Notes under the pieces: model-generated
Seen by the model: only the letters and a program-made list of their open reading frames with translations
Databases searched by the model: none
Told to the model about the DNA's origin: nothing
In this document: positions 40,193 through 49,981 of the stretch, piece by piece
Layout of the letters: every line of letters starts with the position of its first letter
Numbering within the stretch: position 1 is the stretch's first letter
DNA from: Pseudoxanthomonas sp. X-1
Lineage (GTDB): Bacteria; Pseudomonadota; Gammaproteobacteria; Xanthomonadales; Xanthomonadaceae
DNA length: 64,000 bases
Direction of reading: 5' to 3'
Assembly: GCF_020042665.1 (NCBI RefSeq)
Contig: NZ_CP083376.1
Span: forward strand, 1,834,001-1,898,000
Made by a program: the position numbers and the translations under genes

Positions 40193-40360
40193 TTGGGGCG
40201 GTTCCGGCCAGCAGGGGGAGGCTGGCCCGCGTACAGCATGCCCGGATTGTGTGAAGCCGGGACGGCACCGGCGCGGGCTGCGAGTGAAAGTGATTCCGTT
40301 TAAAACATCGTCCGCGCCGATGCGCGACCATGGCGGCCGTTCCAGTCACGAGGTTCCGTC

Positions 40361-40852
40361 ATGAAAGGCCATCCCGAGGTCATCGCCTGCCTGATCGACC
40401 TGCTGCGCGGCGAGCTCGCCGCCCGCGATCAGTACTTCCTGCATTCGCGCCGCTACGAGGACCAGGGCCTGCAGCGGCTATACGAGCGCATCGGCCATGA
40501 GATGCAGGAGGAGACCGAGCACGCCGACGCGATCCTGCGCCGCATCCTGTTCCTGGAAGGCGACCCGGACATGCGCCCGCATCCGTTCACCCCGGGCAAG
40601 ACCGTGGTGGAGATGCTGGAGGCCGACCTGCAGACCGAGTACAAGGTGCGCGCCGACCTGGCCGCCGGCATGAAGCTGTGCGAGGAGAAGGGCGACTACG
40701 TCAGCCGCGACATGCTGCTGGCGCAGCTGCGCGATACCGAGGAAGACCACGCCTGGTGGCTGGAGCAGCAGCTGGGCCTGATCAAGCGCATCGGCCTGGA
40801 GCTGTACCAGACCTCCAAGATCGGCGACGGCAGCGCGACCGCGCAGCACTGA
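40361..40852 (+). CDS. Bacterioferritin-family ferritin of the FtnA type (no heme ligand)
   Basis: The 163-residue four-helix protein shows the dinuclear iron site of the Bfr family (Glu18, Glu51, His54, then [10 protein letters not shown] and [11 protein letters not shown]). The usual axial heme ligand Met52 is Thr52 (EETEHAD), as in Pseudomonas aeruginosa FtnA, which was once called BfrA. I therefore read it as a heme-free iron store or a mixed-shell partner. No bfd gene is adjacent. An oxidised-iron regulatory box is not evident upstream. Confidence 0.88.
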   Translation: MKGHPEVIACLIDLLRGELAARDQYFLHSRRYEDQGLQRLYERIGHEMQEETEHADAILRRILFLEGDPDMRPHPFTPGKTVVEMLEADLQTEYKVRADLAAGMKLCEEKGDYVSRDMLLAQLRDTEEDHAWWLEQQLGLIKRIGLELYQTSKIGDGSATAQH

Positions 40853-40904
40853 ACGCCGCGCCCAGGGCCTGCCTGGGCGTGAGAGGCCCCCAAGGCCGCA
40901 ACGC

Positions 40905-40931
40905 AAGACGCCGGGCAGTGCCCGGCGTCTT
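40905..40931. terminator. Bidirectional terminator between ftnA and accA
   Basis: A perfect 12-base inverted repeat (aagacgccgggc / gcccggcgtctt) with loop agt lies between convergent genes. A weaker cgcccagg...cctgggcg hairpin sits just before it (about 40859-40879). Confidence 0.85.
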
Positions 40932-40966
40932 CATTTGCGTCGATCGTGCGGCGCGCGCCGCGGTGC

Positions 40967-41926
40967 TCAGGCCGCCTCGTAGGCGCCGTAGCCTCGCAGC
41001 CGCTCGTAACGCCGCTGCAGCAGGGTGTCCACCGGCACGTCGGCCAGCGCGTCCAGTTCGCCCAGCAGCACGGCCTTCAGGCGCGTGGCCATGGCGCGCG
41101 GGTTGCGGTGGGCGCCGCCGGTGGGCTCGCGCACGACCTTGTCCACCAGGCCCAGCTCGCGCAGGCGCCTGGCGGTCAGGCCCAACTGCTCGGCCGCGTC
41201 CTTGGCCTTGCCCGCGTCCTTCCACAGGATCGAGGCGCAGCCTTCCGGGGTGATGACCGAATAGGTGCTGTACTCCAGCATGATCGTGCGGTCGCCCACG
41301 CCGATGGCCAGCGCGCCGCCCGAGCCGCCCTCGCCGATCACGGTGCATACGATCGGCACCTTCAGCTCGGCCATTTCCATCAGGTTGCGGGCGATGGCCT
41401 CGGACTGGCCGCGCTCCTCGGCGTCGATGCCGGGCCAGGCGCCGGCGGTGTCGATCAGGGTGAGGACCGGCAGGCCGAAGCGCTCGGCCATCTTCATCAG
41501 GCGCAGCGCCTTGCGATATCCCTCCGGCTTGGGCATGCCGAAGTTGCGCATGATCTTTTCCTTGGTCGCGCGGCCCTTCTGGTGGCCGATCAGCATCACC
41601 GGGCGCCCGGCGATGCGGGCCAGGCCGCCGACGATGGCCTTGTCGTCGGCGAAGGCACGATCGCCGGCCAGCTCCTGGAACTCGTCGCAGAACACCTTGA
41701 TGTAGTCCAGCGTGTAGGGCCGGGCCGGGTGGCGCGAGAGCTGGCTGACCTGCCACGGGGTCAGGTCGCGGAAGATCTGCGCGGTGCGCGTCCGCAGCTT
41801 GGTCTGCAGGGCGCGCACTTCGGCATCGACATTGACCGCCGGCCCGGCGCTGGCGCTGCGCAGCTCCTGGATCTTGGCTTCCAGATCGGCGATGGGCTGT
41901 TCGAAATCGAGGTAGTTGGGATTCAT
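40967..41926 (-). CDS. accA: Acetyl-CoA carboxylase carboxyltransferase subunit alpha
   Basis: The 319-residue subunit pairs with AccD to carboxylate acetyl-CoA, committing it to fatty acid synthesis. Family blocks: [72 protein letters not shown] start at ATG 41926 ([16 protein letters not shown]), the family N-terminus. A taaact -10-like box lies about 30 bases upstream (41960-41955), so accA may have its own promoter within the leftward run after dnaE. Confidence 0.95.
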   Translation of the reverse strand: MNPNYLDFEQPIADLEAKIQELRSASAGPAVNVDAEVRALQTKLRTRTAQIFRDLTPWQVSQLSRHPARPYTLDYIKVFCDEFQELAGDRAFADDKAIVGGLARIAGRPVMLIGHQKGRATKEKIMRNFGMPKPEGYRKALRLMKMAERFGLPVLTLIDTAGAWPGIDAEERGQSEAIARNLMEMAELKVPIVCTVIGEGGSGGALAIGVGDRTIMLEYSTYSVITPEGCASILWKDAGKAKDAAEQLGLTARRLRELGLVDKVVREPTGGAHRNPRAMATRLKAVLLGELDALADVPVDTLLQRRYERLRGYGAYEAA

Positions 41927-42011
41927 CGGCAAGCGGTGAGCCGTAAAGCGGGGGAGTTTAGCCGATGCGGGCACAAGGCCCCGTACCGGGGGGTGTGGTA
42001 CGGCGCGCGGC

Positions 42012-45000
42012 CTAGTGCGCCCAGGGGCGGTGGCCGACGGCCATCTTCACGGTGCGCACGCCGGGCAGTTCGCGCAGGGTGCCCATCAGGTCGGCGTCGA
42101 CGCTGACCGACTGGCTGCCGTTGATCTCGACCATGCCGGCCACGCCGCCGGGCAGCAGCAGGTCCAGGCGCAGCGAGGTGCGCCCCGGGCGATGCTGGTC
42201 GAGCAGGGCCTCGATGCGCTGCAGCACGCCGGGCACGCGCAGGTCCAGGCGCACCGACAGCTTCTGCGTGGCCTGGACCAGCTGGGCGTAATCCCACACC
42301 TGGCGCAGGCGCAGGCTGTAGCCGCCGTTGAACTCGTCCTCGCGCAGCTCGCCCTTGACCACCAGGATGCGGTCGCGGGTCAGCAGCTGGCCGAACTCGG
42401 CCATCGCATCGGAGAAGGCGCTGCACTCCAGGCGGCCGCGGCCGTCCTCCAGGGTGATGAAGCTCTGGCTGTCGCCCTTCTGCCGCACGGCGACCACCTT
42501 GCCGGCCAGCACCGCGACCACGCCGGGGCGCCACCGCCGCTCGCCGCCGTTGCCGCCGCCGCCGCCGCCGCCGGACTGGCTGGACCAGATCGCGTCCAGG
42601 CCGCCCAGATCGGTGCCGACCAGGGCGCGCAGGTCTTCGCGGTAGGGGTCCATCGGGTGGCCGGACAGGTAGAAGCCCAGCGTGTCGCGCTCGGCCGCCA
42701 GCTTGTGCGCCAGCGGCGCCTCGTCGCATTCGGGCAGCTCGATGTGGATGTCGTCGCCGCCGGCGCTGGAGCCGAACATGTCCACGATGCCGGCGTTGCG
42801 GTTGCGCGCCAGCTGGTCGATGGCCTTCATCACCTCGGGCACCTGCAGCATCAGCGAGGCGCGGTTCTTGCCCAGTTCGTCCAGCGCGCCGGCGTTGATC
42901 ATGGCCTCCAGCGTGCGGCGGTTCAGGCGCGCGGCCTCGGTGCGCTTGCAGAAGTCCAGCAGGTCGCGGAACGGGCCGCCGCGCTGGCGCTCGGCCACGA
43001 TCGCCTCGCACGCGCCCTGGCCGACGCCCTTGATCGCGCCCAGGCCGTACCGGATCGTGGTCGCGTTGGTGGCCACGAACATGAACTCGGAGTGGTTCAC
43101 CTCCGGCGGCAGGATCTCCAGCGACAGCCCGCGCGCGTCGGCCAGGAAGCCCACCACCTTGTCGGTGTTGTCCATGTCCGAGGACAGCGTGGCGGCCATG
43201 AACTCGGCCGGGTAGTGCCGCTTGAGCCAGGCGGTCTGGTAACTGACCAGCGCATAGGCCGCCGCGTGCGACTTGTTGAAGCCGTAGCCGGCGAACTTCT
43301 CCATCAAGTCGAAGATCTCGTCGGCCTTGGCCTGGCCCACGCCGCCCTTGGCCGCGCCCTCGCGGAAGATCTCGCGGTGCTTGGCCATCTCGGCCGGCAC
43401 CTTCTTGCCCATCGCGCGGCGCAGCAGGTCCGCGCCGCCCAGCGAGTAGCCGCCGACGATCTGCGCCATCTGCATGACCTGCTCCTGGTACACCATGATC
43501 CCGTAGGTGTCCTGCAGCATGTCCACCGTGCGCGGATCGGGGTACTCGAACTCCTGCTGGCCGTGCTTGCGCGCGATGAAGTCCGGGATCAGGTCCATCG
43601 GGCCGGGGCGGTACAGCGACACCAGCGCGATCAGGTCCTCGAAGCGGTCCGGCCGGGCGTCCTTGAGCATGCGCCGCATGCCCGAGGATTCGAACTGGAA
43701 CACCGCGCCGGTGTTGGCCGCGGCGAAGATGTCGCGGTAGGTCGGCACGTCGTCCAGCGGCAGCGCGGCGATGTCCACCGGCTCGATCCCGGCGCGCGCG
43801 TGGCGCGCGTTGATCGCCTTGACCGCCCAGTCGATGATCGTCAGCGTGCGCAGGCCGAGGAAGTCGAACTTCACCAGGCCCACGGCTTCCACGTCGTTCT
43901 TGTCGAACTGGGTGACCGGGTTCTTGCCGCGCGTGCCCTCGTCGTGTTCGGCGAACAGCGGGCTGAAATCGCTCAAGGGCGAGGGCGCGATGACCACGCC
44001 GCCGGCGTGCTTGCCGGCGTTGCGGGTGAGGTCTTCCAGCTGGCGCGCCAGGTCGATCAGGTCGCGCACATCGTCTTCGCTGCCGTAGCGCTGGATCAGC
44101 TCGGCCGAGGCCATCTCGCTGTCCTTGCCTTCGCCCATCGCGTCCTTGAGCGTGATGCCCAGGATGTTGGGGATCAGCTTGGCCACGCTGTCGACGAAGC
44201 CGTACGGGAAGCCCAGCACGCGCCCACAGTCGCGCACCACCGCCTTGGCCGCCATGGTGCCGTAGGTGATGATCTGGCTGACGCGGTCGCGGCCGTACTT
44301 GCGCGCGACGTAGTCGATCACCTCATCGCGCCGGTCCATGCAGAAGTCGATGTCGAAGTCGGGCATCGACACGCGTTCGGGGTTGAGGAAGCGCTCGAAC
44401 AGCAGGTTGTACGGCAGCGGGTCCAGATCGGTGATCTGCAGCGCCCACGCCACCAGCGAACCGGCGCCCGAACCGCGACCCGGACCGATCGGGATGCCCT
44501 GGCTCTTCCCCCACTGGATGAAGTCGGCCACGATCAGGAAGTAGCCGGGGAAGCCCATCTTGATGATGGTGTCCAGCTCGAACTCGAGCCGGTCCACGTA
44601 GTCCTGGCGCGTCTTGCCCGGCGCCAGCGGATTCTTCTCCAGGCGCGCGTCCAGGCCACGGCGCGACTCGCTGCGGATCCAGCTGTCCAGCGTTTCCTCG
44701 TCCGGCACCGGATAGGCGGGCAGGAAGTAGGTGCCGAGCTTGAGCTCGATGTTGCAGCGCTGCGCCAGCGCCCAGGTGTTGTCGATCGCGTCGGGCACGT
44801 CGGCGAACAGCTCGGCCATCTGCTCGGCGGACTTGAGGTACTGCTCGCGGCTGTACTCGCGCGGGCGCTTGGGATCGTCCAGCACGCGCCCGGAGGCGAT
44901 GCACACGCGCGCCTCGTGCGCGTCGAAGCCCTCGGGCGTGAGGAAGCGCACGTCGTTGCTGGCGATCACCGGCAGGCCGCGGGCGGCGGCCGCGTGCAGG

Positions 45001-45584
45001 GCGAAGGCGTTGAACGCCTCCTCGCCCTCGCGCTGGGTGCGGGTCAGCTCCAGGTGCAGGCTGTCGTCGAAGGCGCGCTGCCAGTCGGCGATGTGCTGCT
45101 CGGCCAGGTCGTGGCGGCCGCTGGCGGCCAGGCGCCCGGCCTGGCTGTTGCGGCCGATGATGCCGAACAGGCCCGAGGTATCCTCGCGCAGCCAGGCCGG
45201 ATCGATCGCCACCCCGTCGGTGCGATGACCCTCCAGCCAGGCGCGGGTGAGCAGGCGCGACAGGGTGAGGTAGCCACCGTGGTCGCGGCACAGCAGGGTG
45301 ATCGGCCACGGCGTGCCGTCTTCCTCGATCACGCTGACGTCGGCGCCGGCGATGGCCTTCATGCCGACCTTTTCGCAGGCGTTGTAGAACTTCACCAGCG
45401 CGAACAGGTTGTTGCGGTCGGTGACCGCCAGCGCCGGGGCCTGCAGCTCGACCGCGCGGCTGACCAGGTTGGGCCGCTTGGCCTTGGACGGCAGGCCCTC
45501 GTCCGGTTTCTCGGGCACGCGGATGGTCGAATCCGCCAGTGAGAATTCGGTGTGCAGGTGCAGGTGGATGAAGCGGGAGGACAT
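42012..45584 (-). CDS. dnaE: DNA polymerase III subunit alpha
   Basis: This is the 1,190-residue replicative polymerase. An N-terminal PHP domain ([15 protein letters not shown]) is followed by the polymerase core, with catalytic aspartates in MPDFDIDF (D411 and D413) and [16 protein letters not shown], then helix-hairpin-helix, OB and tau-binding regions. A run of seven Gly (about 42545-42575) sits in the linker before the OB fold. I start at ATG 45584 ([11 protein letters not shown]). It lies between rnhB and accA, the order E. coli also has. Confidence 0.96.
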   Translation of the reverse strand: MSSRFIHLHLHTEFSLADSTIRVPEKPDEGLPSKAKRPNLVSRAVELQAPALAVTDRNNLFALVKFYNACEKVGMKAIAGADVSVIEEDGTPWPITLLCRDHGGYLTLSRLLTRAWLEGHRTDGVAIDPAWLREDTSGLFGIIGRNSQAGRLAASGRHDLAEQHIADWQRAFDDSLHLELTRTQREGEEAFNAFALHAAAARGLPVIASNDVRFLTPEGFDAHEARVCIASGRVLDDPKRPREYSREQYLKSAEQMAELFADVPDAIDNTWALAQRCNIELKLGTYFLPAYPVPDEETLDSWIRSESRRGLDARLEKNPLAPGKTRQDYVDRLEFELDTIIKMGFPGYFLIVADFIQWGKSQGIPIGPGRGSGAGSLVAWALQITDLDPLPYNLLFERFLNPERVSMPDFDIDFCMDRRDEVIDYVARKYGRDRVSQIITYGTMAAKAVVRDCGRVLGFPYGFVDSVAKLIPNILGITLKDAMGEGKDSEMASAELIQRYGSEDDVRDLIDLARQLEDLTRNAGKHAGGVVIAPSPLSDFSPLFAEHDEGTRGKNPVTQFDKNDVEAVGLVKFDFLGLRTLTIIDWAVKAINARHARAGIEPVDIAALPLDDVPTYRDIFAAANTGAVFQFESSGMRRMLKDARPDRFEDLIALVSLYRPGPMDLIPDFIARKHGQQEFEYPDPRTVDMLQDTYGIMVYQEQVMQMAQIVGGYSLGGADLLRRAMGKKVPAEMAKHREIFREGAAKGGVGQAKADEIFDLMEKFAGYGFNKSHAAAYALVSYQTAWLKRHYPAEFMAATLSSDMDNTDKVVGFLADARGLSLEILPPEVNHSEFMFVATNATTIRYGLGAIKGVGQGACEAIVAERQRGGPFRDLLDFCKRTEAARLNRRTLEAMINAGALDELGKNRASLMLQVPEVMKAIDQLARNRNAGIVDMFGSSAGGDDIHIELPECDEAPLAHKLAAERDTLGFYLSGHPMDPYREDLRALVGTDLGGLDAIWSSQSGGGGGGGNGGERRWRPGVVAVLAGKVVAVRQKGDSQSFITLEDGRGRLECSAFSDAMAEFGQLLTRDRILVVKGELREDEFNGGYSLRLRQVWDYAQLVQATQKLSVRLDLRVPGVLQRIEALLDQHRPGRTSLRLDLLLPGGVAGMVEINGSQSVSVDADLMGTLRELPGVRTVKMAVGHRPWAH

Positions 45585-45678
45585 CGGGGTCAGTGTACGC
45601 AAGCCGGCCTGCGCGGGGCAGGCTTGACAGCCTCCCGGACCGGCGCGGGCCGGCCTTTACCCGTTCAGGCCGAAGCGC

Positions 45679-46341
45679 TCAGAACAGCGCGACCTGTCCC
45701 AGCCCGGCGCGGCGGGCGGCGGCCTCGCGCACCGGCGCGAAACTGTGGCGGTGCTGCGGGCAGGGACCGTGCGCGTCCAGCGCGGCCAGGTGCGCCGGCG
45801 TGCCGTAGCCCTTGTGCACGGCGAACCCGTATTCGGGATGGGTGTCGTGCAGCACGCGCATCATCCGGTCGCGGGTGACCTTGGCCAGGATCGAGGCGGC
45901 CATGATCGCCCGGTCGCGGCCGTCGCCGCCGATCAGCGCATGCCCGGGGCAGGGCAGGCCGGCGGGCACGCGGTTGCCGTCGATATGGGCCACGCCGGCC
46001 ACATGCGCCACCGCTTCCACCGCCAGGCGCATGCCCAGCATCGTGGCCTGGTAGATGTTGAGCCGGTCGATGTCGGGCACCTCCAGCACCACCACGTGCC
46101 AGGCCAGCGCACGCTCGGTGATGCGGCCGTAGAACAGCTCGCGCTTGGCGGCGGTGAGCTGCTTGGAATCGTCCAGCCCGTTGATGCGCGGGCGCGCCGG
46201 GTCGAACACCACCGCCGCCACCGTCAGCGGCCCGGCCAGTGGCCCGCGCCCGGCCTCGTCGACGCCGGCGACCAGCAGGGGCCGCGGACCAGCGGCCGGA
46301 GGCAGGGGAGAAGGCTGGCAGCCGTGCATCGGGTCGTTCAT
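45679..46341 (-). CDS. rnhB: Ribonuclease HII
   Basis: The 220-residue enzyme removes ribonucleotides from DNA-RNA hybrids. The RNase H acidic residues appear in [39 protein letters not shown] and [14 protein letters not shown]. The ATG at 46341 overlaps the lpxB stop (ATGA); a second ATG at 46329 is possible. It is followed by dnaE after 94 bases. Confidence 0.94.
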   Translation of the reverse strand: MNDPMHGCQPSPLPPAAGPRPLLVAGVDEAGRGPLAGPLTVAAVVFDPARPRINGLDDSKQLTAAKRELFYGRITERALAWHVVVLEVPDIDRLNIYQATMLGMRLAVEAVAHVAGVAHIDGNRVPAGLPCPGHALIGGDGRDRAIMAASILAKVTRDRMMRVLHDTHPEYGFAVHKGYGTPAHLAALDAHGPCPQHRHSFAPVREAAARRAGLGQVALF

Positions 46342-47591
46342 GTCGACGTCGTGGCCCGGTCCTCGGCCCCTCGCGCTTGCACCCTGCTTTCCAGCAGCCC
46401 ATCCACCGCGTCCGCCGCGCGCGCCGAGGCGTCCTGGCGCAGCAGGGCGTGCAGTTCCAGATAGCGTCCCTGCAGCGCGGCGACCGCTTCGGGATGCGAA
46501 AACCACTCCAGCACGGCCTCGGCCAGCCGCTCGGGCGTGCAGTCTTCCTGCATCAGCTCCGGCGCGAGGTCCTCGCCGGCCAGGATGTTGGGCAGGGCGA
46601 AGCGCTTGACCTTCAGCAGGCGCAGCGTGCGCGCCAGCCAGGCCGAGGCCGGCGCGACCTTGTAGCCCACCACCATCGGCCGCTTGGCCAGCATCGCCTC
46701 CAGCGTGGCCGTGCCCGAGGCCAGCAGCACCACGTCGCTGGCGACCATCGCCTCGCGCGCCTGGCCGTCGAGCAGGCGCGGACGCGGCGAAGGGAACGGC
46801 GTGGCGGCCAGCAGCGGCTCCAGCACGGCGCGCACGGCCGGATTGGCGGCCGGGATCAGCACCTGCAGCCCGGGCACCCGCTCGGCCACGCGCAGGGCGG
46901 CATCGATGAAATCCTGTCCGAGCCGGCCGACCTCGCCCATGCGGCTGCCGGGCAGCACCGCCAGCACCGGCCGCGCGCCCAGGCCCAGCGTCTCGCGCGC
47001 GGCCTCGCGATCGGGCTGCAGCGGCAGCGCGTCGGCCATCGGATGGCCGACGTAGCGCGCATCCACGCCGTGGCGCGCGTAGATCTCCGGCTCCATCGGG
47101 AACAGGCACAGCACCAGGTCGGCGCTGCGGCCGATCCGGTCGGCGCGCTTCTCGCGCCAGGCCCAGACCGAGGGGCTGACGTAGTGCACGGTGGGCACGC
47201 CGCGCTGCTTGAGCCAGCGTTCCATGCCCAGGTTGAAGTCCGGCGCATCGATGCCGATGAACACGTCCGGCTGCCAGTCCAGCAGCTGCTGGCGCAGCGA
47301 CTTGCGCAGGCGCAGCAGGCGCGGCAGATGGCGCAGGACCTCGGTCAGGCCCATCACCGCCAGCTCGCTGGCGTCGAACCACGCGTCCAGCCCGGCCGCG
47401 CGCATGCCCGGACCGCCGATGCCGGCGAAGCGGGCGCCGGGATGGCGCTGGCGCAGCTGGGCGATCAGGCCTGCGCCGAGCGCATCGCCGGAGGCCTCGC
47501 CGGCCACCAGCGCGATGCGCGGCGCGCGGGCGCCGGGCTCACCTGCCATCAACTCGGCCAGGGTGCGCGAGGAGCCGGCCGTCGTAGGCAT
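46338..47591 (-). CDS. lpxB: Lipid-A-disaccharide synthase
   Basis: The 417-residue glycosyltransferase (GT19) joins UDP-2,3-diacylglucosamine and lipid X to form the lipid A disaccharide at the inner membrane. Blocks: [77 protein letters not shown] start at ATG 47591; a TTG at 47609 overlapping the lpxA stop is the alternative and would add six residues. Part of the lpxD-fabZ-lpxA-lpxB-rnhB run. Confidence 0.93.
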   Translation of the reverse strand: MPTTAGSSRTLAELMAGEPGARAPRIALVAGEASGDALGAGLIAQLRQRHPGARFAGIGGPGMRAAGLDAWFDASELAVMGLTEVLRHLPRLLRLRKSLRQQLLDWQPDVFIGIDAPDFNLGMERWLKQRGVPTVHYVSPSVWAWREKRADRIGRSADLVLCLFPMEPEIYARHGVDARYVGHPMADALPLQPDREAARETLGLGARPVLAVLPGSRMGEVGRLGQDFIDAALRVAERVPGLQVLIPAANPAVRAVLEPLLAATPFPSPRPRLLDGQAREAMVASDVVLLASGTATLEAMLAKRPMVVGYKVAPASAWLARTLRLLKVKRFALPNILAGEDLAPELMQEDCTPERLAEAVLEWFSHPEAVAALQGRYLELHALLRQDASARAADAVDGLLESRVQARGAEDRATTST

Positions 47592-47605
47592 CAGGCGTGC
47601 ACCGC

Positions 47606-48391
47606 TCAACGCACCAGTCGGCGCTCGCCGTGGGTGATGAAGTCGAGCATGGCCTGCACATCGCTGCTGTCCTTGGCCTGTTCGGCCAGCTGCGCCTGCG
47701 CCTCGGCCAGCGGCAGGCCGGCCACGTACAGCGTGCGGTAGGCGCGCTTGATGGCGGCGATGCGCTCGGCATCGAAGCCGCGGCGCTTGAGGCCTTCGCT
47801 GTTGATCCCGCGCGGGCGGCCATGGTCGTCGGCGGCGAACATGGTGAACGGGGCGACATCGCCGCCGACCAGCGCGCCCATGCCGATGAAGGCGTGCGCG
47901 CCGACGCGGCAGAACTGGTGCGCGCCGGAGAAGCCGCTGAAGATCACCCAGTCCTCGACCGTCACATGCCCGGCCAGGGTGGTGTTGTTGGAGAACACGC
48001 AGTGGTTGCCGACCTGGCAGTCGTGCGCCACGTGGGTGTAGGCCAGCATCCAGTTGTCATCGCCGATGCGGGTGACGGTATTGCCGGTGACGGTGCCGCG
48101 GTTGAGCGTGACGAACTCGCGGAACACGTTGCGATCGCCGATCACCAGCTCGGTGCGCTCGCCGGCGAACTTCTTGTCCTGCGGCGGCCCGCCCACGGCG
48201 ACATGGCCGACGAAGTGGTTCTCGCGGCCGATGCGGGTCGGGCCGCTGATCGAGCAGTGCGGGCCGATGATGCTGCCATCGCCCACTTCCACATCGGCGC
48301 CGATCAGGCTGAACGCACCGACCTGCACGCCGACGCCGAGCCTGGCGCCCGGGTCGACCACGGCCGAAGGGTGGATCAGGGTCTGCGCCAT
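47606..48391 (-). CDS. lpxA: UDP-N-acetylglucosamine acyltransferase
   Basis: The 261-residue trimeric enzyme adds the first 3-hydroxyacyl chain to UDP-GlcNAc in lipid A synthesis. The left-handed beta-helix hexads ([20 protein letters not shown]) and the catalytic-His region [12 protein letters not shown] are clear, with the C-terminal helical part ([20 protein letters not shown]). It starts 4 bases after fabZ ends. Confidence 0.95.
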   Translation of the reverse strand: MAQTLIHPSAVVDPGARLGVGVQVGAFSLIGADVEVGDGSIIGPHCSISGPTRIGRENHFVGHVAVGGPPQDKKFAGERTELVIGDRNVFREFVTLNRGTVTGNTVTRIGDDNWMLAYTHVAHDCQVGNHCVFSNNTTLAGHVTVEDWVIFSGFSGAHQFCRVGAHAFIGMGALVGGDVAPFTMFAADDHGRPRGINSEGLKRRGFDAERIAAIKRAYRTLYVAGLPLAEAQAQLAEQAKDSSDVQAMLDFITHGERRLVR

Positions 48392-48395
48392 CGGC

Positions 48396-48863
48396 TCAAT
48401 CTCCCTTGCCCTTGTCGACCTCGGCGCACAGCATCTCGGCGCAGGCGACCTGCTTGCCGTCCACGCGCGCGATGCCTTCGTACACGGCCATGTTGCGGAT
48501 CTTGCGCTTGATGGTGACCTCCATCTCCAGGCGATCGCCCGGCACCACCGGCGCGCTGAACTTCACGTTCTCCACCTTGACCAGGTAGAACAGCTTGCAC
48601 GCGGCCGCCTCGCCGTTGGCGATCTGGGTGATCAGGCCGCCGGCCTGGGCCAGCGCCTCGATGATCAGCACGCCCGGCATCACCGAGCGCTCGGGGAAAT
48701 GCCCCATGAAGAACGGCTCGTTGAAAGTGACGTTCTTGTAGGCCTTGATGCGCGTGTCCGGCTCGAGCTCGGTCACCCGGTCCACCAGCAGGAACGGATA
48801 GCGATGCGGCAGCAGGCGCTGGATGGTTTCGATGGTGAGCGGCAGTTCCAGGTTCATCGTCAT
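48396..48863 (-). CDS. fabZ: 3-hydroxyacyl-ACP dehydratase FabZ
   Basis: The 155-residue hotdog-fold enzyme dehydrates 3-hydroxyacyl-ACP in fatty acid elongation, competing with LpxA/LpxD for the same substrate. The catalytic His and Glu lie in [14 protein letters not shown] and [16 protein letters not shown] use ATG 48863, which overlaps the lpxD stop (ATGA) and has AGAAG upstream; ATG 48857 would shorten it by two residues. Confidence 0.94.
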   Translation of the reverse strand: MTMNLELPLTIETIQRLLPHRYPFLLVDRVTELEPDTRIKAYKNVTFNEPFFMGHFPERSVMPGVLIIEALAQAGGLITQIANGEAAACKLFYLVKVENVKFSAPVVPGDRLEMEVTIKRKIRNMAVYEGIARVDGKQVACAEMLCAEVDKGKGD

Positions 48864-49891
48864 GGTGCTTCTTGGGTGTCCTTGCCGGAGGGAATCCGGC
48901 GGGCGAGCGCATCGAGCTGGCGGAAACGCGCCGCGTTCCTGCGCCAGGTGCGGACATCGGTGATGGGAAGGGAAGAGGCGTAGGTGCCCGGCTCGGTGAC
49001 CGGGCCCGCGACCATGGACATGGCCAGCACGGTGACCTTGTCGCCGATCTCCAGGTGGCCGGCCACGCCGACCTTGCCGGCCAGCATGCAGTACTGGCCG
49101 ATCTTGGCGCTGCCTGCGATCCCCACCTGCGCGGCCATGGCGGTGTGCGCGCCGACCTGCACGTTGTGGGCGATCTGGATGAGGTTGTCCACCCGCACGT
49201 CCTCGGCCAGCACGGTGTCTTCCAGCGCGCCGCGGTCGATGCAGGTGTTGGCGCCGATCTCGCAATCGTCGCCGATCACCACCCCGCCCAGTTGCGGCAC
49301 ATTGAGCCAGCGCCCGGCCTCCATCGCCAGGCCGAAGCCCTGCGCGCCGAGCACGGCGCCGGGGTGCACGCGCACGCGCCGGCCCAGGCGCACGCGCACC
49401 ACCAGGGTGACGCGGGCGATCAGTTCGCAGCCTTCCTCCAGCTGGCAGTCCTCGCCGATCACGCAGCCCGGGCCGACGATGCAGCGCTCGCCGACCACGC
49501 TGTTGGCGCCGATGCAGACATGCGGGCCGATGCTGGCGCTGGCGGCGATGCGCGCGGACGGATCGATCACCGCGCTGGGATGGATGCCGGCCGGCCGCGG
49601 ATAGGTCGGCTCGAACAACTCGGACACCTTGGCGAAGGCGGCGTGCGGATCCTTGGCCACCAGCGCCACGCCGCGCACGCCCTCGACGTGGTCGCGGCCG
49701 ACGATCACCACCGAGGCCTGCGTGGACGCCAGCAGGTCGGCATAGCGCGGATTGGCCAGGAAGGCCAGCTGCCCGGGCTGCGCGCCCGCCAGGGTCGCCA
49801 CGCCGGTCACGACGGTCTGGCCGTCGCCATGCAGTTCCAGGCCGAAGCGCTCGGCCAGGGCGCCAGCCGTCTGGGAAGGAGGAGTGGTCAT
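48860..49891 (-). CDS. lpxD: UDP-3-O-acylglucosamine N-acyltransferase
   Basis: The 343-residue enzyme adds the N-linked hydroxyacyl chain in the third lipid A step. A uridine-binding N-terminal domain (GAQPGQLAFLANPRYADLL) is followed by the left-handed beta-helix and the catalytic His in NLIQIAHNVQVG. ATG 49891 fits the family; an ATG at 49900 is possible. It follows bamA after a terminator-like hairpin. Confidence 0.94.
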   Translation of the reverse strand: MTTPPSQTAGALAERFGLELHGDGQTVVTGVATLAGAQPGQLAFLANPRYADLLASTQASVVIVGRDHVEGVRGVALVAKDPHAAFAKVSELFEPTYPRPAGIHPSAVIDPSARIAASASIGPHVCIGANSVVGERCIVGPGCVIGEDCQLEEGCELIARVTLVVRVRLGRRVRVHPGAVLGAQGFGLAMEAGRWLNVPQLGGVVIGDDCEIGANTCIDRGALEDTVLAEDVRVDNLIQIAHNVQVGAHTAMAAQVGIAGSAKIGQYCMLAGKVGVAGHLEIGDKVTVLAMSMVAGPVTEPGTYASSLPITDVRTWRRNAARFRQLDALARRIPSGKDTQEAP

Positions 49892-49925
49892 CGGCGGCAT
49901 TTTACCCCGGACCCGCACCGCACAA

Positions 49926-49954
49926 GCGAAGGCCCGGTCGAGCCGGGCCTTCGC
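49926..49954 (-). terminator. Hairpin between bamA and lpxD
   Basis: A perfect 12-base stem (gcgaaggcccgg / ccgggccttcgc) with a five-base loop lies 28 bases after bamA. No T-run follows, so it may attenuate rather than fully stop transcription into the lpx genes. Confidence 0.65.
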
Positions 49955-49981
49955 CTGAACCAGCGTCGGTCGTGAAGCGCC

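Noticed and set aside
42015..45542. 1,175-codon frame on the plus strand opposite dnaE
   Set aside because: The product is His/Gln/Ala/Val-biased, typical of the antisense strand of a GC-rich gene. dnaE on the minus strand carries all the expected motifs.
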